Shown: positions 1 to 8,663 of the stretch, in pieces
Numbering within the stretch: the stretch's first letter is position 1
Layout: each line of letters starts with the position of its first letter
DNA from: Anaerolineales bacterium
Lineage (GTDB): Bacteria; Chloroflexota; Anaerolineae; Anaerolineales; Villigracilaceae
Length of the DNA: 32,116 nt
Direction of reading: 5' to 3'
Assembly: GCA_020060625.1 (NCBI GenBank)
Contig: JAGUZU010000132.1
Span: 1-32,116, forward strand
Program-made: the position numbers and the translations under genes
The notes under the pieces: model-generated
What the model was told of the DNA's origin: nothing
The model's input: only the letters and a program-made list of their open reading frames with translations
Databases searched by the model: none

Positions 1-45
1 AGCGTTCTCTTCCTGGATTGCGTTTAGTTCAATATCTTCGAACAT
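1..45 (-). CDS. Possible start of a gene running off the left edge
   Basis: Reading leftwards from an ATG at 45-43 there are 15 open codons (MFEDIELNAIQEENA) before the window ends. The residues are plausible for a soluble protein, but no convincing Shine-Dalgarno sequence precedes the ATG and the stretch is too short for identification. The terminator at 144-184 closes the gene to its right, so a new minus-strand unit starting here would make sense. No function can be given. Confidence 0.3.
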   Translation of the reverse strand, partial: MFEDIELNAIQEENA

Positions 46-143
46 GCTGGCGTGAGTTTACCCGTTTATCTTTGTTCCGGGGAGGACTCAATCTTTCCCC
101 GCTCATCCCACGAGTTATTGAGATGATACTCCCAATTGGTCTT

Positions 144-184
144 AAAAACGAACTCACCCACGAAACCTTAATTTCGGGGTGAGT
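144..184 (-). terminator. Rho-independent terminator of the ABC export operon
   Basis: Arms 152-165 and 172-184 pair over 13 bp (8 bp plus 5 bp) with one bulged base at 160 and a 6-nt loop. Read on the minus strand the hairpin is followed by a run of five T (plus-strand A at 144-148). It lies just beyond the permease stop codon. The plus strand also has a T-run at 188-192, so it could act in both directions. Confidence 0.75.
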
Positions 185-194
185 CATGTTTTTA

Positions 195-2588
195 TTATTC
201 GTACGCCAGCGTATCGCGCACTGTCAACCTCGATGCTCTTCGCGCAGGCAGGGCGCTTGCGAGCGTTCCCAGAACGATGGTGAAGATCAGCCAGGCGATG
301 ATGCCCGTCACGCCGTACACGGCGGGCATGGGCGCGGTTAGGATCGCCATGCCCACACCGAAGCATAAAATGTTCGTGATGGGAATCGAGATGAAGATGC
401 TGACCGCCCAACTCAGGATTCCGATCACCATGCCTTCGGTGACGACGATGGCTTGAATGTCGCCGTTGCTCGCGCCGATGGCGCGCATCACGCCGATCTC
501 GCGCGTGCGTTCCAGCACGTTGATGCTCATCGTGCCCATCAATCCCAGCCCGCCGACGATGGCGATCAGCGTTGCCATTACCAGCATGAAATAGACGAGG
601 ATGTCGGTCTGCGCCTTTTGATCGCGGATGAAGTCCGCGCCGAGCTGCGTGGAGCGGATGTTGATTCCGCGCGCCTCGAACGCCGCCTGAACCTGGTCGT
701 TGACCCGGCGCTGAGTCTCCGGGTCGTGCTGAGACGTGATGATGCGCAGGGAATACGCCATTTCCGGCTCGCCGACCAGCACGCTCAAATATTCATAGTT
801 GACGTATAACAGCGGCGGGCTGACGTTGCCCGTGATGCTGTAAATGCCCACGATGTGCCAGTCGGTTTCCTTGCCGTTCGCTTCGATGGTGATCCAGTCT
901 CCCACTTGTAAATCCGGGAAGATTTGCAGGAGGTGGTTGCCGATCACGATGGCGTTTTCATCGCCGGGCATCAACCAGCGCCCCGACGTGATGATGGGGT
1001 CTATCAGTTTCGAGGCGGCGGGAGGCGCGACGAACAGGATTTGCGTGCCTGTCTCGCTGCCGTCCATTTTGAGCGTGCCGGTGTATTCCAGCCAGCCTTC
1101 CGCGCCTTCCACGCCTTCGATGATTTCCGCGATGCCCGCGACCTTATCCAGGCGATAACCTCGGTCAAAGGCGATGTTGATGTCGGCAAGGAAGTATCCC
1201 TGAATATCTTCGATGACTTGATCGAAGGATGCCCACAAGTTGTAAACGGCGATGAAGACCGCGCCGCCCAGCACGAGCGTAAAAAGTGTCAGTCCCAGCC
1301 GCGCCTTGCGGCGGAATGTGTTTCTCAGGGAAATGCGGATCGGGCGCGGGATAAAGAGAGCGCTTTGCCGCACCGACTCGTCCTTTGGCTTTGCGTTCCC
1401 GCCCAAGCCGTAGTCGTTCAACGCCTCGCGGACGGTAATCTTCACACTGTTGTAGATCGGCAGGAGGGACGCCAATATCGGCACGACCAGCGCCACGAAC
1501 ACCTGTTGAATGTACGTCGAGGAATATCCGCGATACGGCACGGGGTAAAAGTTCAGCCACTGTGCCATTCCGCCGCCGATGTTCTCCGCGACCGCATTCG
1601 CAAGCGGGACTGCGATTAACAGCGCGCCGATCCCGAAACCGATGATCAGCACGAGGTACATGCCGAAGATCTGCATGGTTCCGCCGCCTGTGGCTTTCAT
1701 GATTCCGATCTGGCGTGTGTGCTGTGTCATCAAGGCGGTGATGGTGTTGACGATCAAAAATCCGCTCAACAAAACCGTGAGATACCCCAGCACGCCCAGC
1801 ACGAAGAACACGCCCTGTGTGATGCTGTATGCGAAGTGATGCCCCGGTTGGTACACGTTTACGAAATACACCGTCGCGCCAGCTCGTTCCATGCGATTCG
1901 CCACCGACTGCGCAACCGAAGTCACATGCTCCTGGTCGGTCTGCTTCTCGGAAACGCTGATCGCGAGCATGTCATAACTGGACGCATCGCCTCCCAGCCA
2001 TTCCAGCGTGTCGGGAGTCACGTACGCATTGACTTGCTGTGCAAGGTTATAGGGGAACCCTGTTACCGCGTGCATGTAACCGGCGAATTTGAGTTCGCGC
2101 CGTTTGCCGTTCCCAAGTTCCACCAGAATGATGTCGCCGGGCTGGTATCCAAGCGACATGGCGCTGGCGTCTATGATCGTTTCCTTGTTCCCGTAATGTG
2201 GAATGCTGATTTCGCCCGCGGCTGGTTTGAGAAAGTTCAACGTTAATTCGGCGGGGTCTTCCAGCGCGGTAAAGTTGATGTTCACATACGTCCCGTCCGG
2301 GCGCAGGATGCGCGCGCTTGTGGAGGAAAACCCTTCCACGGTGTCCACGCCCGGCACTTCGCGCGCCTGCTTCACCATGTCGTCGTTCAATGGCGCGGCG
2401 TACACTTCCGCTTCGGATGGATTCGCGGAAAGATAATCGCTGTCCATGCTTTCATTCATGTACAAGCCCAGGTTGCTGTTGAAACCCACCGCAAGCGCTC
2501 CAACGGCAATCGTGACGATGGTCAGGAGCGTCCGCCCGCGACTGCTCCAAAAATCTGCCCAGACCTTTTTCCAGCGGCTGGTCACCAT
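195..2588 (-). CDS. ABC transporter permease with two FtsX domains (MacB/LolE-like)
   Basis: This 797-residue protein is the membrane part of a type VII-like (MacB/LolCDE/FtsX family) ABC transporter. A first membrane helix lies at about residues 20-42, followed by an extracytoplasmic MacB-type domain and a first FtsX block near 265-395 ([19 protein letters not shown]). A second half repeats this plan: a helix near 430-455, a second extracytoplasmic domain and a second FtsX block near 670-790 ([18 protein letters not shown]). Such permeases use mechanotransmission to move lipoproteins, lipids or peptides rather than classical import. The ATG is preceded by a GGAGGGGAG motif and overlaps the ATPase stop codon by 7 bp, indicating translational coupling. 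Substrate unknown. In a presumably monoderm organism it could extract lipids or lipoproteins from the membrane, or export a compound. Confidence 0.9.
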   Translation of the reverse strand: MVTSRWKKVWADFWSSRGRTLLTIVTIAVGALAVGFNSNLGLYMNESMDSDYLSANPSEAEVYAAPLNDDMVKQAREVPGVDTVEGFSSTSARILRPDGTYVNINFTALEDPAELTLNFLKPAAGEISIPHYGNKETIIDASAMSLGYQPGDIILVELGNGKRRELKFAGYMHAVTGFPYNLAQQVNAYVTPDTLEWLGGDASSYDMLAISVSEKQTDQEHVTSVAQSVANRMERAGATVYFVNVYQPGHHFAYSITQGVFFVLGVLGYLTVLLSGFLIVNTITALMTQHTRQIGIMKATGGGTMQIFGMYLVLIIGFGIGALLIAVPLANAVAENIGGGMAQWLNFYPVPYRGYSSTYIQQVFVALVVPILASLLPIYNSVKITVREALNDYGLGGNAKPKDESVRQSALFIPRPIRISLRNTFRRKARLGLTLFTLVLGGAVFIAVYNLWASFDQVIEDIQGYFLADINIAFDRGYRLDKVAGIAEIIEGVEGAEGWLEYTGTLKMDGSETGTQILFVAPPAASKLIDPIITSGRWLMPGDENAIVIGNHLLQIFPDLQVGDWITIEANGKETDWHIVGIYSITGNVSPPLLYVNYEYLSVLVGEPEMAYSLRIITSQHDPETQRRVNDQVQAAFEARGINIRSTQLGADFIRDQKAQTDILVYFMLVMATLIAIVGGLGLMGTMSINVLERTREIGVMRAIGASNGDIQAIVVTEGMVIGILSWAVSIFISIPITNILCFGVGMAILTAPMPAVYGVTGIIAWLIFTIVLGTLASALPARRASRLTVRDTLAYE

Positions 2589-3727
2589 GACGCGACTCCC
2601 CTCCAGGATAGATTCTCACCCTGATGCCTGTCCGCCATCTGACGCAGCGCCTCACGCGTGACCTCGGACTGGTCCAGCAATTCGGACAGTTGCTCATACC
2701 CGATGGCGATCACCTCCACCGGTCCCGCTTCCGAGGCGCGGACAGAGGCGCGGTGTTTCATCTCGTGGAAAAACTCCATTTCGCCGAACACCTTTCCGGG
2801 TCCGAGTTGAACCGCAATCACGTCGGATTGATTCGCCCGCGGCAGGATGACCTCCACCGTCCCTTTGGAGACGATGTAAAACGTATCCGCATTCGTGCCT
2901 TCTGCAAGGATCATCGCGCCCGCATCATGGGACTGGATTCGCGCCAACTTTGTCGCCTGTAACAACTGGCTCGGTGTAAGCGTGGGAATCGCCTTTGCCA
3001 CATACTCGTTGACGATCTCGCCGTCCGCGATCAAGGCGGTGCGGTGCGTGCGTTTCGCCAGCGCGCTGTCATGCGTAACGATGATGATGGTCTTGCCTTT
3101 TGCCACGAGGTCGTTGAACAAGGCAAAGACCGACTCGGCTGTTTTGGAATCAAGGTTGCCTGTCGGCTCGTCAGCAATGACAACGGGCGGGTCGTTGGCG
3201 AGTGCGCGCGCAATGGCAACGCGCTGCTGCTGTCCGCCGGAAAGCGCGGTGGGAAGTTTGTGCGCATGATCCGCCAACTCCACGAGCTCCAGCAATTCCA
3301 TGGCGCGTTTGCGGCGTTCGGAAAGCGTGTACATGCGGCAGAAATCCATCGGCAGCATGATGTTCTCGAGAACAGAGATCATCGGCAGGAGTTGGAAGAA
3401 CTGGAACACGATGCCGAGATTCTTTCCGCGCCAGCGCGCCATGCGGTTTTCGTTCAAGCCATGCACGCCCGTCCCATTGACCCATACTTCGCCGTCCGAA
3501 GGGCGGTCTATGCCGGTGATCATGTTCAGCAGGGTGGTCTTGCCGCTTCCGGATTTTCCAATGATGCTGACGAACTCACCCGCTTCTATTTGCAGCCCCA
3601 CTTCCTTGAGTGCATGGTAATCACCGACTGCCGTTTTGTAGAATTTATTGACGTTCTGCAGGTCGATAATGGGGCGGTTTTCGACGGCGTTTTCACCCGC
3701 TTTGGGTTTGAAAAATGATATAGCCAT
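2582..3727 (-). CDS. ABC transporter ATPase (MacB/LolD type) with C-terminal cyclic-nucleotide-binding domain
   Basis: The first about 235 residues are a complete LolD/MacB-type ATPase: Walker A GKSGSGKT near residue 57, signature LSGGQ near 162, Walker B VVIADEP near 182 and the H-loop histidine near 219. The last about 130 residues (from about 245) form a cNMP/CRP-type effector domain with a phosphate-binding-cassette-like segment (FGEMEF...HRASV) keeping the usual Glu and Arg. LolD-type ATPases are normally about 230 residues, so the second domain is an added sensory or localising module. I chose the ATG at 3727 because GGAAGAG lies 6 nt upstream. A TTG at 3742 would add five residues and places the Shine-Dalgarno inside the gene. 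It works with the overlapping permease gene and the upstream fusion protein. Whether the domain still binds a nucleotide cannot be told. Confidence 0.9.
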   Translation of the reverse strand: MAISFFKPKAGENAVENRPIIDLQNVNKFYKTAVGDYHALKEVGLQIEAGEFVSIIGKSGSGKTTLLNMITGIDRPSDGEVWVNGTGVHGLNENRMARWRGKNLGIVFQFFQLLPMISVLENIMLPMDFCRMYTLSERRKRAMELLELVELADHAHKLPTALSGGQQQRVAIARALANDPPVVIADEPTGNLDSKTAESVFALFNDLVAKGKTIIIVTHDSALAKRTHRTALIADGEIVNEYVAKAIPTLTPSQLLQATKLARIQSHDAGAMILAEGTNADTFYIVSKGTVEVILPRANQSDVIAVQLGPGKVFGEMEFFHEMKHRASVRASEAGPVEVIAIGYEQLSELLDQSEVTREALRQMADRHQGENLSWRGVASW

Positions 3728-3741
3728 AAGTTTCTCTTCCA

Positions 3742-3772
3742 AACCCTAAAGGTTTTCGAGACCTTTAGGGTT
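3742..3772. repeat. Perfect 12-bp inverted repeat between fusion-protein and ATPase genes
   Basis: Arms AACCCTAAAGGT (3742-3753) and ACCTTTAGGGTT (3761-3772) are perfectly complementary around a 7-nt loop. It fills the 53-bp spacer between two genes of one operon and ends directly before the ATPase Shine-Dalgarno. No T-run follows on the minus strand, so it is not a good terminator. It could be a dispersed REP-like palindrome, a stabiliser of the upstream mRNA segment, or a translational modulator. Confidence 0.7.
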
Positions 3773-3780
3773 CTGATGCA

Positions 3781-4902
3781 TTACTCGAATGTAACCACAG
3801 CGGTCATTCCCCAGCGCATGACGGGGTCCTTGTCCGTGAGCAGGATGGTGATTTCGTACACGATATCGCCCTGGTTTTCGGAATAACTGTGGCTGATGGA
3901 AAGCACATTGCCTTTGAACTCCATGCCGGGCAGGGCGTCCAGCTTGACAGTGACTGGCTGCCCTTCTTCGATGTTGACCACGTCAATCTCGGTCAGGTCT
4001 GTGGTTTTTACCAGCCAGGTGGATGTATCGGCAATCGTCACAACCGGCGAGCCGGAAGAGACGAATTCGCCGATCTTGAGATCAAGGTTGGTAATTACCC
4101 CGGCGTGGGGCGCGCGCAGTTCGGCATTGGCAAGGATGGCGCGTAACGCCGCAGTATCAGGTGAGAAACCCGTATCTTGCAGGGCATCATAATCCGCCTG
4201 CGCATTGACCAGACGTACCCGCGCATTCTGATAATTACTTTCCAATTCCAGCCAGCGGATGGCGATGCGATAGAGTTCCCAGGCTTCATCCAGCGCCTTC
4301 TTTTTTGCGCGGGCATCTTTGTTTATGGGGCGGGTGTAATTTTTATTGGTTGCCTGGCTTTCTTCGTAGCGATCCAATTCTTCCTGCGTCATCTCGGAAA
4401 AATCCGGCTTGGGTTCCTCGTATTTGAGAAATTTTGCGTCGAGGTGTTTGTACGGCTCGAATTCCTCCCGGGCGATGTTCAACTTTTCGAGCGAGGCGGC
4501 AATGGCTTCGGTGGGAGACACATCCTTCCAACGCGGCGGGACATCGAAATCATCCAGCCGGCTTTGGGCGTCACGATATTCTTTATACGCATCCGTGAGC
4601 TCTTTTTCGGCTTTGGCTTGCGCATCTTCGAGCGATTGCGCGTTTTCCGACCGTACGACCGCGATCACGCCGCCTGCGGCAATCTTATCGCCTTCCTCTA
4701 CGGTAAGATCGCTGACTAGCCCGCTGGCGTTCAGGGAAATTTCGGTGTAGGTAATGGGTTCCAATTTCCCCTCGGCGATGATGCTGTCATCCGCCACAAC
4801 GGTGGGGATGGGCGTGGACTCCGCGGCGGCGGTTGTCGCCGAGCCGCAGGCGGCGATCAGCAGGGAAATTCCAATGAAAATAACAAAGGGTACTCGTTTC
4901 AT
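3781..4902 (-). CDS. HlyD/RND-type membrane-fusion lipoprotein of the ABC exporter
   Basis: This 373-residue protein begins with a signal peptide and lipobox (LIAAC, Cys19), so it is probably a lipoprotein anchored on the outer face of the cytoplasmic membrane. Two half biotinyl-lipoyl motifs (about residues 58-83 and 262-292, the second containing RAPHAGVITNLDLKIG) flank a long charged helical hairpin (about 88-260). A beta-barrel section follows with the family-typical MxxxGxVxxI-like segment near 325. This is the periplasmic adaptor plan seen beside MacB permeases. It is the first gene of the minus-strand unit, preceded by AAGGA 9 nt before the ATG. The 3' neighbours supply ATPase and permease. 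The helical hairpin is long and rich in Glu, Lys and Tyr. No TolC-like partner gene is in the window. Confidence 0.88.
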   Translation of the reverse strand: MKRVPFVIFIGISLLIAACGSATTAAAESTPIPTVVADDSIIAEGKLEPITYTEISLNASGLVSDLTVEEGDKIAAGGVIAVVRSENAQSLEDAQAKAEKELTDAYKEYRDAQSRLDDFDVPPRWKDVSPTEAIAASLEKLNIAREEFEPYKHLDAKFLKYEEPKPDFSEMTQEELDRYEESQATNKNYTRPINKDARAKKKALDEAWELYRIAIRWLELESNYQNARVRLVNAQADYDALQDTGFSPDTAALRAILANAELRAPHAGVITNLDLKIGEFVSSGSPVVTIADTSTWLVKTTDLTEIDVVNIEEGQPVTVKLDALPGMEFKGNVLSISHSYSENQGDIVYEITILLTDKDPVMRWGMTAVVTFE

Positions 4903-5041
4903 TTTAAGTTTTCCTTATTGTGGTGATATCCGCTCATGGGCGGGTTCAGTCTACCTACGCAAAAAATCATGCCCGGTTGCAGGGCGGACGAAATCGTTTC
5001 CCGCCTCTTTTTGGGCGGCAGTGTTGGATGAGGCATGCGGG

Positions 5042-6595
5042 CTACAAGCGCTGCCCCGCGGTCATGACGCGGTTTCGCCCGGATTTCTTGGCGTGATACA
5101 GCGTGACATCAGCGGAGATAATGGTTTCGTCGAGGGTTTTCCCGTGCTGGGGAAACGCAGCCACCCCAGCCGTGAATGTGACGCGCAGGTTCGCATCCTG
5201 ATGCGTAATGACGGTCTTTTCGAGTTCCACGCGCCACTCTTCCACGCGGTAATATGCGTTTTCCAGGCTTGTGTTATAGAGGATGGCTAGGAATTCATCC
5301 CCTCCATACCGGCAGACCGTGTCGTCGAGGCGGGTGAGTTCCCGTAATTTCCCGCTGAGAATAGTCAGAACTTTATCTCCCACATTATATCCGTATGTAT
5401 CGTTGATCTGTTTTAAGTTATCCATGTCCAGGATGGCAATACTGACAGGATACCCCGCGCGCAGGGCGCGGGCCTGCTCTTTCTTGAGCGCGTCCTCCAG
5501 ATAGCGCCGGTTATACAGCCCGGTCAGCGGATCGTGAAATGCCTGTTCGCGCAGGATGGCTTGCAATACGTTGATTTCCTCCAGTTGCAGGCGTAATTTT
5601 TCATTGACGCGATGAAGCTCGTCTTCCGCAATCTTGCGCTTCGTCACATCGCGGTTGCTGCCGCGCACACCCATAAAAATACCGTTCTCGTCGAACACGG
5701 GCTGGCAGACCTGGTTGATCCAGCATTCCCTTCCGTCGGCGCATAGGATGCGGATCTCGATCTCTCCATGCTTTCTTTCCCCCAGCATCCTGCGTTGATA
5801 TTCCTTGAATTTTCCCCGGTCGTCGGGGTGAATGATGTTTATGAAAAGATCGGTGTCGCTGATGAATTCGACATCATCGTATCCCGAAATACGCTTGCAA
5901 GACGGCGATAGATAGATATAGCGGTTGTTTGGCGCCTGCCAGAACTCCCATTCGAAAGTATTGTCGGCGACAACGCGATAGAACATCTCGCTTTCGCGGA
6001 TTTGCGCTTCGATCCATTTGTGCTCCGTTATGTTGCGGATGGTTGCGATGATCGTGGCGGGGAACCCGTTGCCCTCGTTCGAGGCGGACGCCCTGATCTC
6101 CGCGTGAAAATGCGCCCCGTCTTTTCTCACGATGGTTAACTGGACCTCCTTTATTGCGCCTCCTTCCCGTATCCGCTGGAGATATTCACTTAATCTTTTA
6201 TGTTCCGCCTCCGGCGCAAGATCAAGGATGCTGCGATGGCTCAGTTCATCCACAGTTTCGTACCCAAGCATCGTCGCGCCCTGCCAGTTGCAAAACAGGA
6301 TTCTTCCACTGAAATCCATGATTGTGAGCGCATCCGGCAGGGATTCGAGGATCGTTTTGCGTTCGAACTCATCCGCAGGCTGTATAGTTTCTCCCCTCAT
6401 TTTTTTCTGTTCCTTGCACAACGCCCCGATTGCCAGCAAGATTACCCCCGCGCCCAATATACCAACCGTCAGGGATAACAAGCCCTCGAATGTCCAGGCG
6501 TCGCTCCCGCTTAGACGCAATCTTAAAACCGCCAATAACCACACAGCAATGATTATTGGAATAAGAAGACGCAAAATGCGGGGGCGTGCAGTCAA
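5042..6595 (-). CDS. Membrane-anchored PAS-PAS diguanylate cyclase (GGDEF)
   Basis: The protein has two N-terminal membrane helices (about residues 7-25 and 38-60), two PAS domains (about 75-195 and 200-320, each followed by the PAC-like N(I/R)(D/I)(V/T)T(E/K) ending), a short coiled linker and a C-terminal GGDEF domain from about 350. The active-site GGDEF motif is intact and an RxxD inhibitory site (RLDD) lies exactly five residues before it, so it should make cyclic di-GMP from two GTP and be feedback inhibited. The start is uncertain. The open frame reaches a GTG at 6622, but a TATAAT lies just inside that start, and GGAGG (6609-6605) is well spaced for the TTG at 6595, which I chose. A gap of 139 bp separates it from the downstream exporter operon. 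Confidence 0.85.
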   Translation of the reverse strand: MTARPRILRLLIPIIIAVWLLAVLRLRLSGSDAWTFEGLLSLTVGILGAGVILLAIGALCKEQKKMRGETIQPADEFERKTILESLPDALTIMDFSGRILFCNWQGATMLGYETVDELSHRSILDLAPEAEHKRLSEYLQRIREGGAIKEVQLTIVRKDGAHFHAEIRASASNEGNGFPATIIATIRNITEHKWIEAQIRESEMFYRVVADNTFEWEFWQAPNNRYIYLSPSCKRISGYDDVEFISDTDLFINIIHPDDRGKFKEYQRRMLGERKHGEIEIRILCADGRECWINQVCQPVFDENGIFMGVRGSNRDVTKRKIAEDELHRVNEKLRLQLEEINVLQAILREQAFHDPLTGLYNRRYLEDALKKEQARALRAGYPVSIAILDMDNLKQINDTYGYNVGDKVLTILSGKLRELTRLDDTVCRYGGDEFLAILYNTSLENAYYRVEEWRVELEKTVITHQDANLRVTFTAGVAAFPQHGKTLDETIISADVTLYHAKKSGRNRVMTAGQRL

Positions 6596-6613
6596 CTTTT
6601 CCAACCTCCAATT

Positions 6614-6619
6614 ATTATA
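6614..6619 (-). promoter_or_regulatory. Consensus -10 box upstream of the diguanylate cyclase
   Basis: TATAAT on the minus strand at 6619-6614 in the 58-bp divergent spacer. No good -35 hexamer is seen 16-18 bp upstream. Transcription would begin near 6607, inside or just before the candidate Shine-Dalgarno, so the leader would be very short. The assignment rests on one hexamer. Confidence 0.45.
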
Positions 6620-6668
6620 CACTCGCCTGATTGTTCCTGCCTGCTCTTGCGCTTGAAATCACATGCGC

Positions 6669-6674
6669 TACAAT
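6669..6674 (+). promoter_or_regulatory. -10 box directly before the AlkZ-like gene (probable leaderless start)
   Basis: TACAAT ends 6 nt before the ATG at 6681 and a TTGCGC lies 16 bp upstream (6647-6652). Transcription would begin at or next to the A of the ATG. No Shine-Dalgarno is present. Both facts suit a leaderless mRNA. Confidence 0.5.
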
Positions 6675-6680
6675 TAAACC

Positions 6681-7526
6681 ATGCTTGACTTGAAAAAACT
6701 AAAAACGCTTCGCGCGCGGACCTTCAACCTGCCCCCGCAAAAGAGACTTTCATCTCCCGCCCAGGCATTGACTTTCGTCAACCAGCGCGGCTTCGTGTAT
6801 TTCTGGACCATCAAAGGCGTGGATCTGCCTTCGCTGTGGACGGCAGTCGCCGGAGAACGTCCCGTCGCCGACAAACACGACGACCCTGGTCACATCACCT
6901 GGGGCTGGAAGGATGATGCGCTCGACAAACGAATCTGGTATTACGGCAAGATATTGCGCGGCAAGGCGACGATGATTTCGCTGGAGATCGCTCCCTATTT
7001 CTACGCGCTCTCCGAAAACTACGGCGACCCCGAAGAGGATTACCTGATCGCCTACCGCGAAGGGCGTTTGACCCAGCCCGCGAAACAGGTCTATGAGGCG
7101 CTGCTCGATAAAGGCGCGATGCACACCATTGACCTGCGTCGTGAGGCGAAGCTCGCAAACGCAAAAGATTCGGAATTCAACAAAGCGTTGGAATATCTGC
7201 AGCGGGATTTTAAAATCCTGCCCGTAGGCGTGGCGCAGGCGGGCGCATGGAAATATTCGCACATCTACGAAATTACAACCCGGCATTTTTCCGATTTATC
7301 AGAACAGGCTCGAAAAATTTCCGAATCGCAGGCGCGCGCGAAGATTTTGGAACTTTACTTCAACATGGTCGGCGCGGCGCAGATGCGCGATGTCAATAAA
7401 TTGCTTGGGTGGGGGAATGAGATCGTGAAGAGGGGTATCGGTAAATTGGTTGATGATGGGAATTTAGTGACGACCGAACACCCCAAATTTGCGGGGGAGT
7501 GGCTGGCAGTCAAGGAAGTGGCGTAA
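6681..7526 (+). CDS. AlkZ/YcaQ-related winged-helix protein
   Basis: This soluble 281-residue protein resembles, as far as I can judge by eye, the winged-helix superfamily of the DNA glycosylases YcaQ and AlkZ (HTH_42). An N-terminal segment VNQRGFVYFW is followed by a Trp-rich stretch (ITWGWKDD...RIWYYGK), the ISLEIAPYFYALSENYGD region, and C-terminal winged-helix-like segments such as TIDLRREA and MRDVNKLLGWGN. It is shorter than the usual 370-400 residues, and I cannot identify the catalytic QxQ motif of YcaQ, so base-excision activity should not be assumed. The ATG at 6681 lacks a Shine-Dalgarno and sits behind a -10 box. It is divergent from the cyclase gene, and the following metallophosphoesterase has its own promoter. 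An alternative is a non-enzymatic DNA-binding protein. Confidence 0.65.
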   Translation: MLDLKKLKTLRARTFNLPPQKRLSSPAQALTFVNQRGFVYFWTIKGVDLPSLWTAVAGERPVADKHDDPGHITWGWKDDALDKRIWYYGKILRGKATMISLEIAPYFYALSENYGDPEEDYLIAYREGRLTQPAKQVYEALLDKGAMHTIDLRREAKLANAKDSEFNKALEYLQRDFKILPVGVAQAGAWKYSHIYEITTRHFSDLSEQARKISESQARAKILELYFNMVGAAQMRDVNKLLGWGNEIVKRGIGKLVDDGNLVTTEHPKFAGEWLAVKEVA

Positions 7527-7557
7527 GTTTGTATTCCATTTTTTATCGTCGAAACGG

Positions 7558-7585
7558 TTGCATTCCCAGTTTCGATGAGTATAAT
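7558..7585 (+). promoter_or_regulatory. Promoter of the metallophosphoesterase gene
   Basis: TATAAT at 7580-7585 with TTGCAT (7558-7563) 16 bp upstream predicts transcription from about 7592. The -10 box lies inside the longest open frame starting at 7575, which argues that translation begins further down at 7644. Confidence 0.5.
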
Positions 7586-7643
7586 TAAACCCAAAATACC
7601 CGCACCACTCAGCAAGCCCAAAATTCAGCCGAAGGATTTGCGT

Positions 7644-8585
7644 GTGACTACAATTTTCTTTGCAACAGACATTCACGGGTCGGATATTTGCTGGAGCAAG
7701 TTTTTGAATGCGGGGAAATTCTACGGCGCGGATCAATTGATCCTCGGCGGAGATATGACGGGGAAGGCAGTTGTGCCGTTCATTCATCAGGGTGGGGAAA
7801 AATACCGGGTCACTTTGCTGGAACAGGTGTTTGACATTGCGACTGAAGACGAATTGACGGACATGAAAAAGCGCGTCCGCAGCCGCGGTTATTATCCATA
7901 TCTGACCAACCCCGATGAGATTGCCGAATTGGAAAAAGACCAGGAGCGCGTTGCCAAAATATTCCTTCAGGAAGTCCTCAAAGTTGTCCAGCAGTGGATG
8001 GAACTGGCGGATAAGAAATTGGACGGCACAGGCATGAAGGTATATTGCTGTCCGGGGAATGATGACATGGATGAGGTGGATGAAATCATCCGCGCGAGCA
8101 AGTGTGTGGTGTTGGCGGAAGGAAAGGTTATACCTTTGAACAGCAATCACGAGATGATCGCTTCGGGTTGGTCTAACCGCACGCCCTGGGATACGCATCG
8201 GGAAGAGGACGAGGATCAGCTCAAAGTCCGGTATGAGGCGATGATCTCCCAACTCGATGACCCGCAGAATGCCGTCTTCAACATCCACGTCCCTCCGTAT
8301 AAGTCCAATCTCGATGAAGCCCCAGAGTTGGATGAAAACCTGCGCCCAAAGATGGCGGGACAGGCGTTGAAGCCGGTCGGCTCGACGGCTCTGCGCGAAG
8401 TGATCGAGAAAACCCAGCCCTTGCTTGGCTTGCATGGGCATATCCATGAGGGGCGCGGCGTTTCGCGGATCGGCAGGACGCTTTGCATTAATCCCGGCTC
8501 GATGTATGAACAGGGGACTTTGCTTGGAACAATCGTAAGGCTTGGAAAGAAGAGGGTGGAAGATTACGTTTTGACGACAGGTTAA
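7644..8585 (+). CDS. Calcineurin-like metallophosphoesterase
   Basis: This 313-residue protein carries the two-metal phosphoesterase motifs in order: DIH near the start, GGDM, PGNDD in place of GNH(E/D), HVPP, and GHIHEG near the end. The substrate may be a phosphodiester or phosphomonoester; nothing points to a particular one. The frame is open from an ATG at 7575, but I start at GTG 7644. GAAGGA lies 7 nt before it, a consensus -10 box sits inside the upstream extension, and the family fold begins at once (TTIFFATDIHGSD). The 23 residues before it are rich in Lys and Pro with no family counterpart. It lies between the AlkZ-like gene and an amino-acid permease, with a palindrome after its stop codon. 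Confidence 0.85.
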   Translation: MTTIFFATDIHGSDICWSKFLNAGKFYGADQLILGGDMTGKAVVPFIHQGGEKYRVTLLEQVFDIATEDELTDMKKRVRSRGYYPYLTNPDEIAELEKDQERVAKIFLQEVLKVVQQWMELADKKLDGTGMKVYCCPGNDDMDEVDEIIRASKCVVLAEGKVIPLNSNHEMIASGWSNRTPWDTHREEDEDQLKVRYEAMISQLDDPQNAVFNIHVPPYKSNLDEAPELDENLRPKMAGQALKPVGSTALREVIEKTQPLLGLHGHIHEGRGVSRIGRTLCINPGSMYEQGTLLGTIVRLGKKRVEDYVLTTG

Positions 8586-8588
8586 TTT

Positions 8589-8637
8589 CCCTCACCCCAA
8601 CCACTCTCCCATTGGGAGTGGGGCAAGGGGTGAGGGG
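8589..8637. repeat. GC-rich nested palindrome, REP-like
   Basis: Outer arms CCCTCACCCC (8589-8598) and GGGGTGAGGG (8627-8636) are perfectly complementary. An inner CTCCC-ATT-GGGAG hairpin occupies the middle. No T-run follows. It fills most of the spacer between the phosphoesterase and permease genes. Its form resembles short dispersed palindromes of many bacterial genomes, but copy number cannot be judged from one window. Confidence 0.6.
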
Positions 8638-8663
8638 TTAAAACACCAAAAGAGGAGAATGTA

